From Jatrophihabitans sp964252635 (lineage in GTDB: Bacteria > Actinomycetota > Actinomycetes > Mycobacteriales > Jatrophihabitantaceae): a stretch of DNA of 51,147 nucleotides. Both the position numbers and the translations under genes were made by a program. Shown piece by piece: positions 31,998-40,905 of the stretch (positions are counted from its first letter, which is position 1; every line of letters begins with the position of its first letter). The stretch covers positions 1-51,147 of the forward strand of contig NZ_CAXUNP010000025.1 in NCBI RefSeq assembly GCF_964252635.1. The letters are read 5' to 3'. The notes under the pieces were generated by a model that made no database searches, was not told the DNA's origin, and saw nothing but the letters and a program-made list of their open reading frames with translations.

Positions 31998-34900
31998 GTG
32001 TCAGACGGCAGCTCCGACAGCTTCGTGCACCTGCACGTGCACACCGAGTACTCCATGTTGGACGGCGCCGCGCGCCTGACGGAATTGTTCGAGCAAGCCC
32101 ATCGGATGGGCATGCCGGCCCTGGCGATGACCGACCACGGCAACGTCTTCGGCGCCTACGACTTCTACAGCAAGGCCACCGCCGCCGGCGTGAAGCCGAT
32201 CATCGGCATGGAGGCCTACCTCAGCCCCAACACCCACCGCTCCGACCGCACCCGGGTGCGGTGGAACAAGGGCGGCGACGACGACGTGTCCGGCGGCGGT
32301 GCGTTCACCCACATGACCCTGCTGGCCGAGAACACCACGGGCATGCACAACCTGTTCCGGCTGGCCTCACGCAGCAGCATCGAGGGCTTCTTCTACAAGC
32401 CGCGCGCCGACCGCGAGCTGCTGAGCGAGTACGCCGGCGGCCTCATCGGCACCACCGGCTGCCCGTCGGGCGAGATCCAGACCTGGCTGCGCATCGGCGA
32501 CTACGACAAGGCCCGGGCCACCGCCGCCGAGTTCCGGGACATCCTGGGCCGGGAGAACTACTTCCTGGAACTCATGGACCACGGCCTCGACATCGAGACC
32601 CGGGTCCGCGACGGGTTGTTGAAGCTGGCTAAGGACCTCCAGCTGCCCACCGTCGCCACCAACGACCTGCACTACACGCACGCCGAGGACGCCGACACCC
32701 ACGAGATCCTGCTCTGCGTGCAGTCGGGCAAGACCATGGCCGACCCGAACCGGTTCAAGTTCGACGCGCGCGACTTCTACCTGAAGTCCCCGGCCGAGAT
32801 GCGCTCGCTGTGGGCCGACAAGTACGACCTGCGCGAGGCGTGTGACAACACCCTGCTCATCGCCGAGCGCTGCGAGGTCGACTTCACCGAGGGCAACGGC
32901 ACCTACATGCCGCGCTTCCCGGTTCCCGAAGGCGAGACCGAGCGGACCTGGTTCGCCAAGGAGGTCGCCGCCGGGCTGCGGCGCCGGTTCCCGGGCGGCA
33001 TCCCCGACGAGGTGCAGCGCCAGGCCGACTACGAGGTCGGCGTCATCGAGCAGATGAACTTCCCGGGCTACTTCCTCGTCGTCGCCGACTTCATCAACTG
33101 GGCGAAGGACAACGGCATCCGTGTCGGCCCCGGTCGTGGCTCGGGCGCGGGGTCGATGGTCGCCTACGCGATGCGCATCACTGACCTCGACCCGCTGAGG
33201 CACGGGCTGATCTTCGAGCGGTTCCTCAACCCCGACCGCGTTTCCATGCCCGACTTCGACGTCGACTTCGACGAGCGTCGGCGCGGTGAGGTCATCCGTT
33301 ACGTCACCGAGAAGTACGGCGACGACCGCGTCGCGCAGATCGTCACCTACGGCACCATCAAGGCCAAGCAGGCCGTGAAGGACGCCGGCCGGGTGCTGGG
33401 CTACCCGTTCGCCATGGGCGACCGCATCACCAAGGCGATGCCGCCGCCCGTCATGGGCAAGGACGTCCCGCTCAACAAGATCTTCGACAAGACCCACGAC
33501 CGGTACAACGAGGGCGGCGAGTTCCGCTCGCTGTACGAGGCCGACGGCGAGGTCAAGAAGGTCGTCGACCAGGCCAAGGGCCTGGAGGGCCTGAAGCGGC
33601 AGTGGGGCGTGCACGCCGCCGGCGTCATCATGTCCTCGGACCCGCTGCTCGACCTGATCCCGATCATGAAGCGCGAGCAGGACGGCGCGATCATCACGCA
33701 GTTCGACTACCCGACGTGCGAGCACCTCGGCCTGATCAAGATGGACTTCCTCGGGCTGCGCAACCTCACGATCCTCGACGACGCCCTCGAGAACATCACG
33801 ATCAACCGCGACGAGAACCTCGTCCTCGAGGATCTCCCGCTCGACAACCGGGCCGCCTACGACCTGCTGGCGCGGGGGGACTCGCTCGGCGTGTTCCAGC
33901 TCGACGGCGGGCCGCTGCGCTCGCTGATGCGTCTCATGCGTCCCGACAACTTCGAGGACATCTCGGCGCTGATCGCGCTGTACCGGCCCGGGCCGATGGG
34001 TGCCGACTCGCACACCAACTACGCGCTGCGCAAGATCGGCCGGCAGGAGATCACGCCGATCCATCCCGAGCTCGCGGAGCCGCTCAAGGAGATCCTGGAC
34101 ACCAGCTACGGCCTGATCATCTATCAGGAGCAGGTGATGGCGATCGCGCAGAAGGTCGCCGGCTTCTCCCTCGGCCAGGCCGACATCCTGCGCCGCGCCA
34201 TGGGCAAGAAGAAGAAGTCCGAGCTGGACAAGCAGTACGCCGGGTTCGCGCAGGGCATGAAGGACAACGGCTTCTCCGAGGCCGCGGTCAAGACGCTCTG
34301 GGACATCCTGCTGCCGTTCTCGGACTACGCCTTCAACAAGGCGCACTCCGCCGCGTACGGGCTGATCTCGTACTGGACGGCCTACCTCAAGGCCAACTAC
34401 CCGGCCGAGTACATGGCCGCGCTGCTGACGTCGGTCAAGGACGACAAGGACAAGATGGCGATCTACCTCGCCGAGTGCCGCCACATGGGCATCAAGGTCC
34501 TGCCGCCGTGCGTCAACGAGTCCGAGGCCAACTTCACCCCGACCGGTACCGACATCCGCTTCGGCCTCACCGCCATCCGCAACGTCGGCGCGAACGTGGT
34601 GGCCTCGGTCGTCGCGACCCGCAAGGCCAAGGGCCTGTTCGCCGACTTCGGCGACTACCTGCGCAAGGTCGACGCCGTCGTCTGCAACAAGCGCACCATC
34701 GAGGGTCTGATCAAGGGCGGCGCGTTCGACTCGCTGGGCCACACCCGCCGCGGGCTCATGAACACCTTCGAGGCCGCGGTCGACGCCGTGCTCGACACCA
34801 AACGCGCGGAGGCCATCGGCCAGTTCGACCTCTTCGGCTCCTTCGGCGACGACAGCGCAGACGCCCCGGTCGACGACGTGTTCGCGATCCGCGTTCCCGA

Positions 34901-35534
34901 CGGCGAGTGGGACAAGAAGGTGCTGCTGCAGTTCGAGCGCGAGATGCTCGGGCTCTACGTCTCCGACCACCCGCTGTTCGGACTCGAGCACATCCTGTCC
35001 TCCAGCGCCGACATGACGGTCGCGTCGGTGCAGACCGAGGGGCAGGGCGACGCGCAGACGGTCACGCTCAGCGGCATCCTGAGCTCGGTGAACCGTCGGG
35101 TCACCAAGGCCGGCGCACCGTGGGCCAACGCCGTGCTGGAGGACCTCGAGGGCTCCATCGAGGTCATGTTCTTCCCCGCGACCTACGCCCAGGTGGCACT
35201 GAACGTCACCGAGGACGCGATCGTCTCGGTGAAGGGCCGCACCGACGCGCGCGAGGACACCGTCAAGCTCATCGCCAGCGACCTCACGATCCTGGACACC
35301 ACGCAGGGTCCGGGCGGCCCGGTGCGGCTGCGCATCGAGGCCAACCGGTGCACCCCGCCGCTCGTGTCGCGGCTCAAGGACGTGCTGGTCGGGCATCCGG
35401 GGATGACCGAGGTGCACCTCGCGCTGGTGAGCAGCAACAGCCCGCAGCTCGTCCTCGAGCATCGCGTCACCCCGTCGGCCGCGCTGATGGGCGACCTGAA
35501 GGCCCTGCTGGGCGCGGGCGCGTTCTCGGCCTGA
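31998..35534 (+). CDS. dnaE: DNA polymerase III alpha subunit DnaE1
   Basis: Replicative C-family polymerase. Seen: N-terminal PHP domain starting FVHLHVHTEYSMLDGAARL, palm-domain motif PDFDVDFD at 418-425 with two of the catalytic aspartates, GPGRGSGAGSMVAYA, AFNKAHSAAYG, and a C-terminal OB-fold/tau-binding region. The PHP metal ligands look preserved, consistent with intrinsic proofreading in actinobacterial DnaE1. 1178 aa from the GTG at 31998, chosen because it gives the usual short lead into the PHP domain and has GGGAAGG upstream; the open frame extends to 31911. Confidence 0.96.
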   Translation: MSDGSSDSFVHLHVHTEYSMLDGAARLTELFEQAHRMGMPALAMTDHGNVFGAYDFYSKATAAGVKPIIGMEAYLSPNTHRSDRTRVRWNKGGDDDVSGGGAFTHMTLLAENTTGMHNLFRLASRSSIEGFFYKPRADRELLSEYAGGLIGTTGCPSGEIQTWLRIGDYDKARATAAEFRDILGRENYFLELMDHGLDIETRVRDGLLKLAKDLQLPTVATNDLHYTHAEDADTHEILLCVQSGKTMADPNRFKFDARDFYLKSPAEMRSLWADKYDLREACDNTLLIAERCEVDFTEGNGTYMPRFPVPEGETERTWFAKEVAAGLRRRFPGGIPDEVQRQADYEVGVIEQMNFPGYFLVVADFINWAKDNGIRVGPGRGSGAGSMVAYAMRITDLDPLRHGLIFERFLNPDRVSMPDFDVDFDERRRGEVIRYVTEKYGDDRVAQIVTYGTIKAKQAVKDAGRVLGYPFAMGDRITKAMPPPVMGKDVPLNKIFDKTHDRYNEGGEFRSLYEADGEVKKVVDQAKGLEGLKRQWGVHAAGVIMSSDPLLDLIPIMKREQDGAIITQFDYPTCEHLGLIKMDFLGLRNLTILDDALENITINRDENLVLEDLPLDNRAAYDLLARGDSLGVFQLDGGPLRSLMRLMRPDNFEDISALIALYRPGPMGADSHTNYALRKIGRQEITPIHPELAEPLKEILDTSYGLIIYQEQVMAIAQKVAGFSLGQADILRRAMGKKKKSELDKQYAGFAQGMKDNGFSEAAVKTLWDILLPFSDYAFNKAHSAAYGLISYWTAYLKANYPAEYMAALLTSVKDDKDKMAIYLAECRHMGIKVLPPCVNESEANFTPTGTDIRFGLTAIRNVGANVVASVVATRKAKGLFADFGDYLRKVDAVVCNKRTIEGLIKGGAFDSLGHTRRGLMNTFEAAVDAVLDTKRAEAIGQFDLFGSFGDDSADAPVDDVFAIRVPDGEWDKKVLLQFEREMLGLYVSDHPLFGLEHILSSSADMTVASVQTEGQGDAQTVTLSGILSSVNRRVTKAGAPWANAVLEDLEGSIEVMFFPATYAQVALNVTEDAIVSVKGRTDAREDTVKLIASDLTILDTTQGPGGPVRLRIEANRCTPPLVSRLKDVLVGHPGMTEVHLALVSSNSPQLVLEHRVTPSAALMGDLKALLGAGAFSA

Positions 35535-35551
35535 CCGCGGCAGCGGTGCAC

Positions 35552-35592
35552 GACGTCGGTGGGACGGAGCCCCGGCTCGGTAACCCGACGTC
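35552..35592 (+). terminator. Stem-loop after dnaE
   Basis: GACGTCGG (35552-35559) pairs with CCGACGTC (35585-35592); inside it GAGCC (35567-35571) pairs with GGCTC (35574-35578). It starts 18 nt after the dnaE stop. No T-run follows. Confidence 0.45.
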
Positions 35593-35661
35593 CATCTCGA
35601 CGACGGCGACTCGTCGCGCGCAGGGACCGCGCGGTCCACCCGCCGTTCCTAGGTTCGCGAC

Positions 35662-36369
35662 ATGGCCGTCGTCCCCGCCGCGCGCAGCGCAGCCCACCGC
35701 CTGCGCGACGAGCTGCGACGGCGAGGTTCGGCCGGGCTGCGACGGTCGCCGGCCCAGGCCCGGCTCGCCCAGCTGACCGTTCTCGAGAACGAGTGGCGCG
35801 GTGCCGGCGTGCGCGACGACCGCATCAACGGCCACCTGCGCCGGCTCCTCGCCACTTGCGGCGTGACCAACGGCCGGGTGCTGGAGATCGGCGGCCGCCG
35901 CCACCCCCGCGGGCACGTGTTCGGCGCCGGCTTCGACTACCTCAACCTGGACCTGGAGCACTCCGACGAGCGCACCGTGGTCGGCGACATCACCGCCTGT
36001 CCCGAGATCGCGGACGCGAGCTTCGACGTGGTCGTGTCCGTCGACGTGTTCGAGCATCTCGACCGGCCCTGGCTCGCGGCGGAGGAGATCACGCGGATCC
36101 TGGCACCCGGGGGCCTGTCCTACACCTCGACGCTGTTCAGCTGGCGCTACCACCCCTGCCCGATCGACTACTACCGCTACACACCGGACGCCCTGGCCTT
36201 CCTGTTCGGCGGCCTCGACGTGATCGAGCAGGGCTTCGACACCACCGAGCGCCGACGGGACGTACGGAAGAAGGCCGCTCGCGACCCGATGCCACTCGAC
36301 GCGCTGGGCGGCTGGCGCGAGAACGTCCGCGTGTTCCACGCGGGCCGCAAGCCGCGGACCGCGGCATGA
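35662..36369 (+). CDS. Class I SAM-dependent methyltransferase
   Basis: Seen: a basic N-terminal helix region, the SAM-binding beginning RVLEIGGRRHPRGH, acidic-strand NLDLEH, DITACPEIADASFDVVVSVDVFEHLDRP and an acceptor region rich in Tyr/His (YHPCPIDYYRYTPD), typical of glycan- or small-molecule methyltransferases. 235 aa. First gene of the glycan locus; TAGGTT 6 nt before the ATG suggests a leaderless transcript. Its stop overlaps the next start (ATGA). A role in modifying a surface sugar is inferred from the neighbours. Confidence 0.83.
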   Translation: MAVVPAARSAAHRLRDELRRRGSAGLRRSPAQARLAQLTVLENEWRGAGVRDDRINGHLRRLLATCGVTNGRVLEIGGRRHPRGHVFGAGFDYLNLDLEHSDERTVVGDITACPEIADASFDVVVSVDVFEHLDRPWLAAEEITRILAPGGLSYTSTLFSWRYHPCPIDYYRYTPDALAFLFGGLDVIEQGFDTTERRRDVRKKAARDPMPLDALGGWRENVRVFHAGRKPRTAA

Positions 36370-37772
36370 CGGGCGTCACCAGTCAATTCTCAGCGTCCGT
36401 TCGACGTACACCTTCCGGTCACGTGTCATCCGCCGTCCCGGCGAACGTCGCAGCCACGCTCGTCGTGATGAACAGCGCCGAGCTCGGGTCGACGACCACG
36501 TGGGACGTCCACGTCGTCGCCGATTCCGACACGCGTTGGAAGTGGGGTGCGTCGCTGGCGCACCAGCTCACCGGCGCGGGCACGTCACGTGTGCACGGCC
36601 ACCTGGTGGACGGCCGTGCCGCGCCGACCGACGCGCAGGTGCGCGAGGTCGGCGTCGCCGCGGTCACGCTGACCCGCGGCGGCATGAGCGACGTGCTGAA
36701 CCGACTGGCCGACGTCGAGGCCGAAGTCGTCGTGCTCGCCTGCGCCGGCGGCACTATCCAGTCCCTGCTGCACGGCCTGGCGCACGCCTGGCAGGGCCGC
36801 CAGTCGCGGCCCGTGGTCGTGACCGGGTACGTCGGGGTCGTTTACGAGCGCGTCGTCGACGGGCTGTTGCTGCGCGCCGGCGCCGACGTCGTGCTGGCCA
36901 ACTCGGCGGCCGACGAGCGCACGTTCCGCAGCGTGTACCGGGCCGTGGGCGCCGACCCCGACAGCGTCGTTCGCACGGCGTTGCCGTTCCTGGGCAGCCG
37001 TCGGGGGACACCCGCCGGCGACCGCCCGTTCACCGTCACCTTCGTGGCGCAACCCTCGGTGCCGGAGACGGCGCAGGAGCGCCGGTACGCGATGACGCAG
37101 GTGCTCGAGCACGCGCGTCGCCACCCGGAGCGGCACGTCGTCGTCAAGCTGCGCGCGCGTCCCGGTGAGCAGACGACGCACGTCGAGACCCATCACTACG
37201 CGACGCTCGTTCGCGAGGCGTCGTTGCCGGCCAACGTCAGCTACGCCTACGGCTCGATGGCCGACGTCCTCGACCGCACGGACCTGTGCGTCACCGTCAG
37301 CTCGACCGCAGCCCTCGAGGCGATGCACCGCAACATCCCGGTCGGTGTCCTCACCGACTTCGGGGTGCGGGAGTCGCTCGGCAACCACGTCTTCGCCGCG
37401 TCCGGTGCGCTCGTGTCCTGGCCGGAGCTGCACGACGGCGTGCTCCCCACGACCGACCCGACGTGGGCGGCGGACAACGGGGTGGGCGACGACGACGCCT
37501 ACGAGGCGGTACGTGACCGGTTGCTCCGCCTGACAGCGCAGCACGACACGCTGCCGCCGCTGCGGCCGTGGTTCACGACCGAGAAATCCGGCGCGTACCT
37601 CCCGCACCTGCTCGCGCGGCACGGGCTGGACCCGGACGGCTCGACGCCGGCCGGACGCATCGAGCACCAGCCACACCGGGGTCGGCGTGTCCTGCGTGGT
37701 GCGGCCCGTCGCGTCCACCGGCTCGGCACCGCCCGCATCGAGCCGCGTCTGCGGAGGTGGGCGAACCAATGA
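36366..37772 (+). CDS. Putative glycosyltransferase, DUF6716-like
   Basis: Seen: after an N-terminal stretch, VVADSDTRWKWGASLAHQL, then Rossmann-like segments (VVVLACAGGTIQSLLHGL, RPVVVTGYVGVVYER) and a second half with FVAQPSVP, HVVVKLRARPGE and VSSTAALEAMHRNIPVGVLTDFG, a GT-B nucleotide-sugar-site pattern. I recall proteins with this ADSD..WKW opening annotated as DUF6716 putative glycosyltransferases near sialic acid genes; that match is from memory. 468 aa from the ATG at 36366, which overlaps the previous stop. An ATG at 36468, with CACGCT 7 nt before it, would drop 34 poorly structured residues and is a real alternative. Confidence 0.72.
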   Translation: MTGVTSQFSASVRRTPSGHVSSAVPANVAATLVVMNSAELGSTTTWDVHVVADSDTRWKWGASLAHQLTGAGTSRVHGHLVDGRAAPTDAQVREVGVAAVTLTRGGMSDVLNRLADVEAEVVVLACAGGTIQSLLHGLAHAWQGRQSRPVVVTGYVGVVYERVVDGLLLRAGADVVLANSAADERTFRSVYRAVGADPDSVVRTALPFLGSRRGTPAGDRPFTVTFVAQPSVPETAQERRYAMTQVLEHARRHPERHVVVKLRARPGEQTTHVETHHYATLVREASLPANVSYAYGSMADVLDRTDLCVTVSSTAALEAMHRNIPVGVLTDFGVRESLGNHVFAASGALVSWPELHDGVLPTTDPTWAADNGVGDDDAYEAVRDRLLRLTAQHDTLPPLRPWFTTEKSGAYLPHLLARHGLDPDGSTPAGRIEHQPHRGRRVLRGAARRVHRLGTARIEPRLRRWANQ

Positions 37773-37811
37773 GCGACGCTTGCGGAGCGGTCCGACGGAA
37801 TTGCGTCTCTG

Positions 37812-37836
37812 CATGCCCGAACGGAGTGAGGGCATG
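37812..37836 (+). promoter_or_regulatory. Hairpin enclosing the neuA ribosome site
   Basis: CATGCCC (37812-37818) is perfectly complementary to GGGCATG (37830-37836), whose ATG is the neuA start. The loop contains the ribosome site GGAGTGA. Formation in the mRNA would hold the start codon in a 7-bp stem. Confidence 0.4.
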
Positions 37837-39006
37837 AGCGTGGTGGCGGTGATCCCGGCGCGGGGAGGGTCGAAAGGTGTGCCCGGCAAGAACGTCGCGC
37901 TGGTCGGCGGTCGCGCGCTGGTGGCACGTGCCGTCGACGCGGCCCGGCGCGCCGAGCTCGTCGACCGGGTCCTGGTCTCGACCGACGACCGGCTGATCGC
38001 CGAGGCCGCGCGCGAGGCCGGCGCCGAGGTCGTCGTGCGTCCCGCCGAGCTGGCCTCGGACGCTGCGTCCTCGGAGTCCGCGCTGTTGCACGCGCTCGAC
38101 AGCTACGCCCCCGAGGCGGTGGTCGCGGTGCTCGTGCAGTGCACGAGCCCGTTCCTCGACAGCTCGGACCTGGACGGGGTGATCCACCCCGTCCTCGACG
38201 GCGAGGCCGACAGCGCGTTCACGGCCGCACCGTCGCACGGGTTCCTGTGGCGTCCGGACGGCAGCGGCGTCAACCACGACCCCGGCCACCGTGCGCGCCG
38301 TCAGGACCGCGCCGTCGAGCTGCTCGAGACCGGAGCCGCGTACGCGATGCGGGTGAGTGGCCTGCGGTGCCAGGGTCATCGCTTCTTCGGTCGCGTGCGC
38401 CCGGTCGTGGTGGACCCGTCCCGCACGCTGGAGATCGACGAGCCGGACGACCTCGCGCGGGCCCGGTTGCTCAGCCCCTTGCTCGACCGGCCGCGCGACC
38501 CCGGGCCGGCCGATCTCGACGCAGTGGTGCTCGACTTCGACGGCACCCTCACCGACGATCGGGTGACCGTCGACCAGGACGGCCGCGAGGCGGTCACGGT
38601 GCACCGCGGCGACGGGCTCGGGGTGGCCGCGCTGCGCCGCGCAGGTCTCGACGTGCTGATCCTGTCGACGGAACGCAACCCCGTCGTGCAGGCACGGGCC
38701 CGCAAGCTCCACGTCCCCGCGCTCACCGGCATCGACCACAAGGGCGTGGCGCTGGCGCAGTGGTGCGCCGACCGCGGGCACGCCCTGCACCGCACGGCCT
38801 TCGTCGGCAACGACGTCAACGACCTGCCGTGCTTCGACCTCGTCGGCTGGCCCATCGCGGTCGCCGACGCGCATCACTCGGTACGGGCACGGGCCCGCAT
38901 CGTCACGGCCGCCCCAGGTGGCCACGGCGCGGTTCGCGAAGTCGCGTCGAGAGTGCTCGGAAAGGACATCCGCGATGGATCTGAACCGCTTGCGTTACAT
39001 CGGTGA
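37834..39006 (+). CDS. neuA: CMP-nonulosonate (sialate) synthetase fused to a KdsC-like HAD phosphatase
   Basis: Cytoplasmic enzyme activating a nonulosonic acid with CTP. Seen: NeuA domain (residues 1-~225) opening VVAVIPARGGSKGVPGKN and containing QCTSPF and GAAYAMRV; then a HAD domain with motif I D234-F-D-G-T-L-T, LSTERNPVV and motif III/IV GNDVNDLP from 325. The arrangement resembles vertebrate CMAS and the KdsC phosphatases. The second domain may dephosphorylate a 9-phosphate intermediate or only aid oligomerisation. 390 aa. ATG 37834 chosen for its site GGAGTGA; ATG 37813 is an alternative. The 3' end overlaps neuB by 32 nt. Confidence 0.9.
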   Translation: MSVVAVIPARGGSKGVPGKNVALVGGRALVARAVDAARRAELVDRVLVSTDDRLIAEAAREAGAEVVVRPAELASDAASSESALLHALDSYAPEAVVAVLVQCTSPFLDSSDLDGVIHPVLDGEADSAFTAAPSHGFLWRPDGSGVNHDPGHRARRQDRAVELLETGAAYAMRVSGLRCQGHRFFGRVRPVVVDPSRTLEIDEPDDLARARLLSPLLDRPRDPGPADLDAVVLDFDGTLTDDRVTVDQDGREAVTVHRGDGLGVAALRRAGLDVLILSTERNPVVQARARKLHVPALTGIDHKGVALAQWCADRGHALHRTAFVGNDVNDLPCFDLVGWPIAVADAHHSVRARARIVTAAPGGHGAVREVASRVLGKDIRDGSEPLALHR

Positions 39007-39874
39007 CCGCCCGGTCGGACCCGACCACCCCGTCTACGTCACCGGCGAGATCGGCATCAACCACAACGGCTCGCTCGAGGACGCGCTGGCCATGATCGAC
39101 GTCGCCGCGACCGCCGGCTGCGACGCGGTCAAGTTCCAGAAGCGCACGCCGGAGATCTGCGTCCCCGCCGACCAGCAGGGGGTCGAGCGCGACACCCCGT
39201 GGGGCCGGATGACGTACCTGAAGTACCGGCACCGCGTCGAGTTCGGCACCGAGGAGTACGCGGCGATCGAGCGGTACTGTGCCAGCCGCGGCATGGCCTG
39301 GTTCGCGTCACCGTGGGACGTCCCCAGCGTCGACTTCCTGGAGACCTTCGACCCGCCCGCCCACAAGATCGCCTCGGCGTGCCTCACCGACGACGAGCTG
39401 CTGGCGCGGGTGCGCGACACCGGGCGCACGGTGATCCTGTCGACCGGCATGTCGTCGCTCGAGCAGATCCGGCACGCGGTCGACGTCCTGGGCCGCGAGA
39501 AGCTGATCATCTGCCACACCACCAGCTCCTACCCGGCGCCCGCCCCCGAGCTGAACCTGCGCATGATCCACACCCTGATGCACGCCTACCCCGACGTGCC
39601 GATCGGGTATTCGGGCCACGAGATCGGCCTGCAGACCACGGTCGCGGCCGTCGCGCTCGGGGCGTGTTTCGTCGAGCGGCACATCACGCTCGACCGGGCG
39701 AACTGGGGTTCCGACCAGGCCGCGTCGGTGGAACCGGGCGGCCTGCAGCGGTTGGTGCGGGACATCCGTACGGTCGAGGCCGCGCTCGGCGACGGTGTGA
39801 AGCGCGTCTACGACAGCGAGGTGCCGATCCGGGCCAAGCTGCGCCGCGTCGGTCTCGAGACGGCGGTGAGCTGA
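38975..39874 (+). CDS. neuB: Sialic/nonulosonic acid synthase NeuB, short form without SAF domain
   Basis: PEP-dependent condensing enzyme that makes a nonulosonic acid from an N-acetylated hexosamine. Seen: TIM-barrel core from YVTGEIGINHNGSLEDALAMI and DAVKFQKRTPE through WFASPWD, KIASACLTDDELL, STGMSSLEQI, YPAPAPELNLRMI, GYSGHEIGL and ERHITLDRANWGSDQAASVEP. It ends at 299 aa just after RAKLRRVGLETAVS, whereas classical NeuB continues with an antifreeze-like SAF domain of ~60 residues. ATG at 38975 has GGAAAGGA upstream and overlaps neuA. No NeuC-type epimerase is in the window, so the hexosamine precursor is undefined. Confidence 0.9.
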   Translation: MDLNRLRYIGDRPVGPDHPVYVTGEIGINHNGSLEDALAMIDVAATAGCDAVKFQKRTPEICVPADQQGVERDTPWGRMTYLKYRHRVEFGTEEYAAIERYCASRGMAWFASPWDVPSVDFLETFDPPAHKIASACLTDDELLARVRDTGRTVILSTGMSSLEQIRHAVDVLGREKLIICHTTSSYPAPAPELNLRMIHTLMHAYPDVPIGYSGHEIGLQTTVAAVALGACFVERHITLDRANWGSDQAASVEPGGLQRLVRDIRTVEAALGDGVKRVYDSEVPIRAKLRRVGLETAVS

Positions 39875-39876
39875 CC

Positions 39877-40905
39877 GTGGCCATGCCCAAGACGGTCGCG
39901 CTCGTCGAGACGGCCACCCAGCTGCACAACGTCGTCGAGTGGGCGCACACGACGGGCTCCATCGACGACGTCCGCGTCGACGTGCTGGCCCCCACGGACC
40001 GGCAGTCGCTGCGTCAGCTGTTCCGCGTGGCGGCTCTGGCGCGGGGGATGGGTGTCGACGTGCGTCACCGCTCGGTGCGGGCGCGCAACTCGGCGGCGTT
40101 CACCGGCGCGGCAGCCGTGGCCCACGACGTCCGCACCGCGGACCGGCTGGTGCTCGGCGACCCGTTCTCGCGCTACATCCAGAGCCTCCTGCCGCTCGTG
40201 CGTGCCGACCACCTCGTCGCCGTGGACGACGGCACCGCGACGTGGGAGTTCGTGGCCTGCCTCGACGCGAACAAGCCGATGGTCCGGTGGCGCAAGCCGC
40301 TGCAGGGACGGATGGCGCTCGAGGCGCGAGCCACGAAGCTGCTGACGCCGAGCGTCCGACGGCGCCTGACGGTGTTCAGCTGCCTGCGCGACGCGACGCC
40401 GCTCGGCGCGACGCGGGTGGACAACCGCTACTCGTGGGCGCGGGCCTGGCGCACGCCGGACATCGTCGACGACCGCGTCGACGTCCTCGGCATCTCGCTG
40501 GTGGACAGTGGCCTCATCGACCGGCGTGCGTACGTCGACGCGGTCGCGACGCTGGTCCGCCGGCACGCCCCGGTGCGGTACTTCGCGCACCGGCGCGAGT
40601 CGGACTCGCTCGTGGCCGAGATCGACACGCTGCCGGGTGTCACGGTCGTCCGCGCCGACCTGCCCGCGGAACTCGCGCTGCGCAAGGGTCCGGTGTCGCG
40701 CCGGGTGATCACGTTCCCGTCGACCGCGTCGCACACCCTGCCGGTGGTCCTGGGGGACCTCATGCGTGACGAGGGCGTGCGCATCGACGTGCGTCCGGTC
40801 GATCCGTCGTGGTTCACGCCGTCGGCGACGAGCCACGCGCGGGACTTCGTCGCGCACATCGCGGCGGTCGCCCCGCGGGACCCCCGGGTGGGCGTCACGA
40901 CCTGA
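39877..40905 (+). CDS. Putative sialyltransferase-like protein
   Basis: Not firmly recognised. Seen: a GT-B-like layout with N-terminal ALVETATQLHNVVEWAH, mid-region VLGDPFSRYIQSLLPL, D117-D118-G119 in VAVDDGTATWEF, then YFAHRRESDSLVAEI at H238 and FPSTASHTLPVVL. Bacterial sialyltransferases of GT38/GT52/GT80 share a D/E-D/E-G motif and an HP motif followed by Ser-Ser/Thr; here DDG and STAS are present while HP is replaced by HR. With neuA and neuB immediately upstream, transfer of the CMP-activated sugar is the best inference. 342 aa from the GTG at 39877, 2 nt after neuB; ATG 39883 is possible. Confidence 0.65.
   Translation: MAMPKTVALVETATQLHNVVEWAHTTGSIDDVRVDVLAPTDRQSLRQLFRVAALARGMGVDVRHRSVRARNSAAFTGAAAVAHDVRTADRLVLGDPFSRYIQSLLPLVRADHLVAVDDGTATWEFVACLDANKPMVRWRKPLQGRMALEARATKLLTPSVRRRLTVFSCLRDATPLGATRVDNRYSWARAWRTPDIVDDRVDVLGISLVDSGLIDRRAYVDAVATLVRRHAPVRYFAHRRESDSLVAEIDTLPGVTVVRADLPAELALRKGPVSRRVITFPSTASHTLPVVLGDLMRDEGVRIDVRPVDPSWFTPSATSHARDFVAHIAAVAPRDPRVGVTT

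Noticed and set aside
32367..35639. A minus-strand open frame of over 1000 codons opposite dnaE
   Set aside because: High GC suppresses stops in the antisense frame; it mirrors dnaE codon structure, is rich in Arg/His/Val/Gly and has no recognisable domain or ribosome site.
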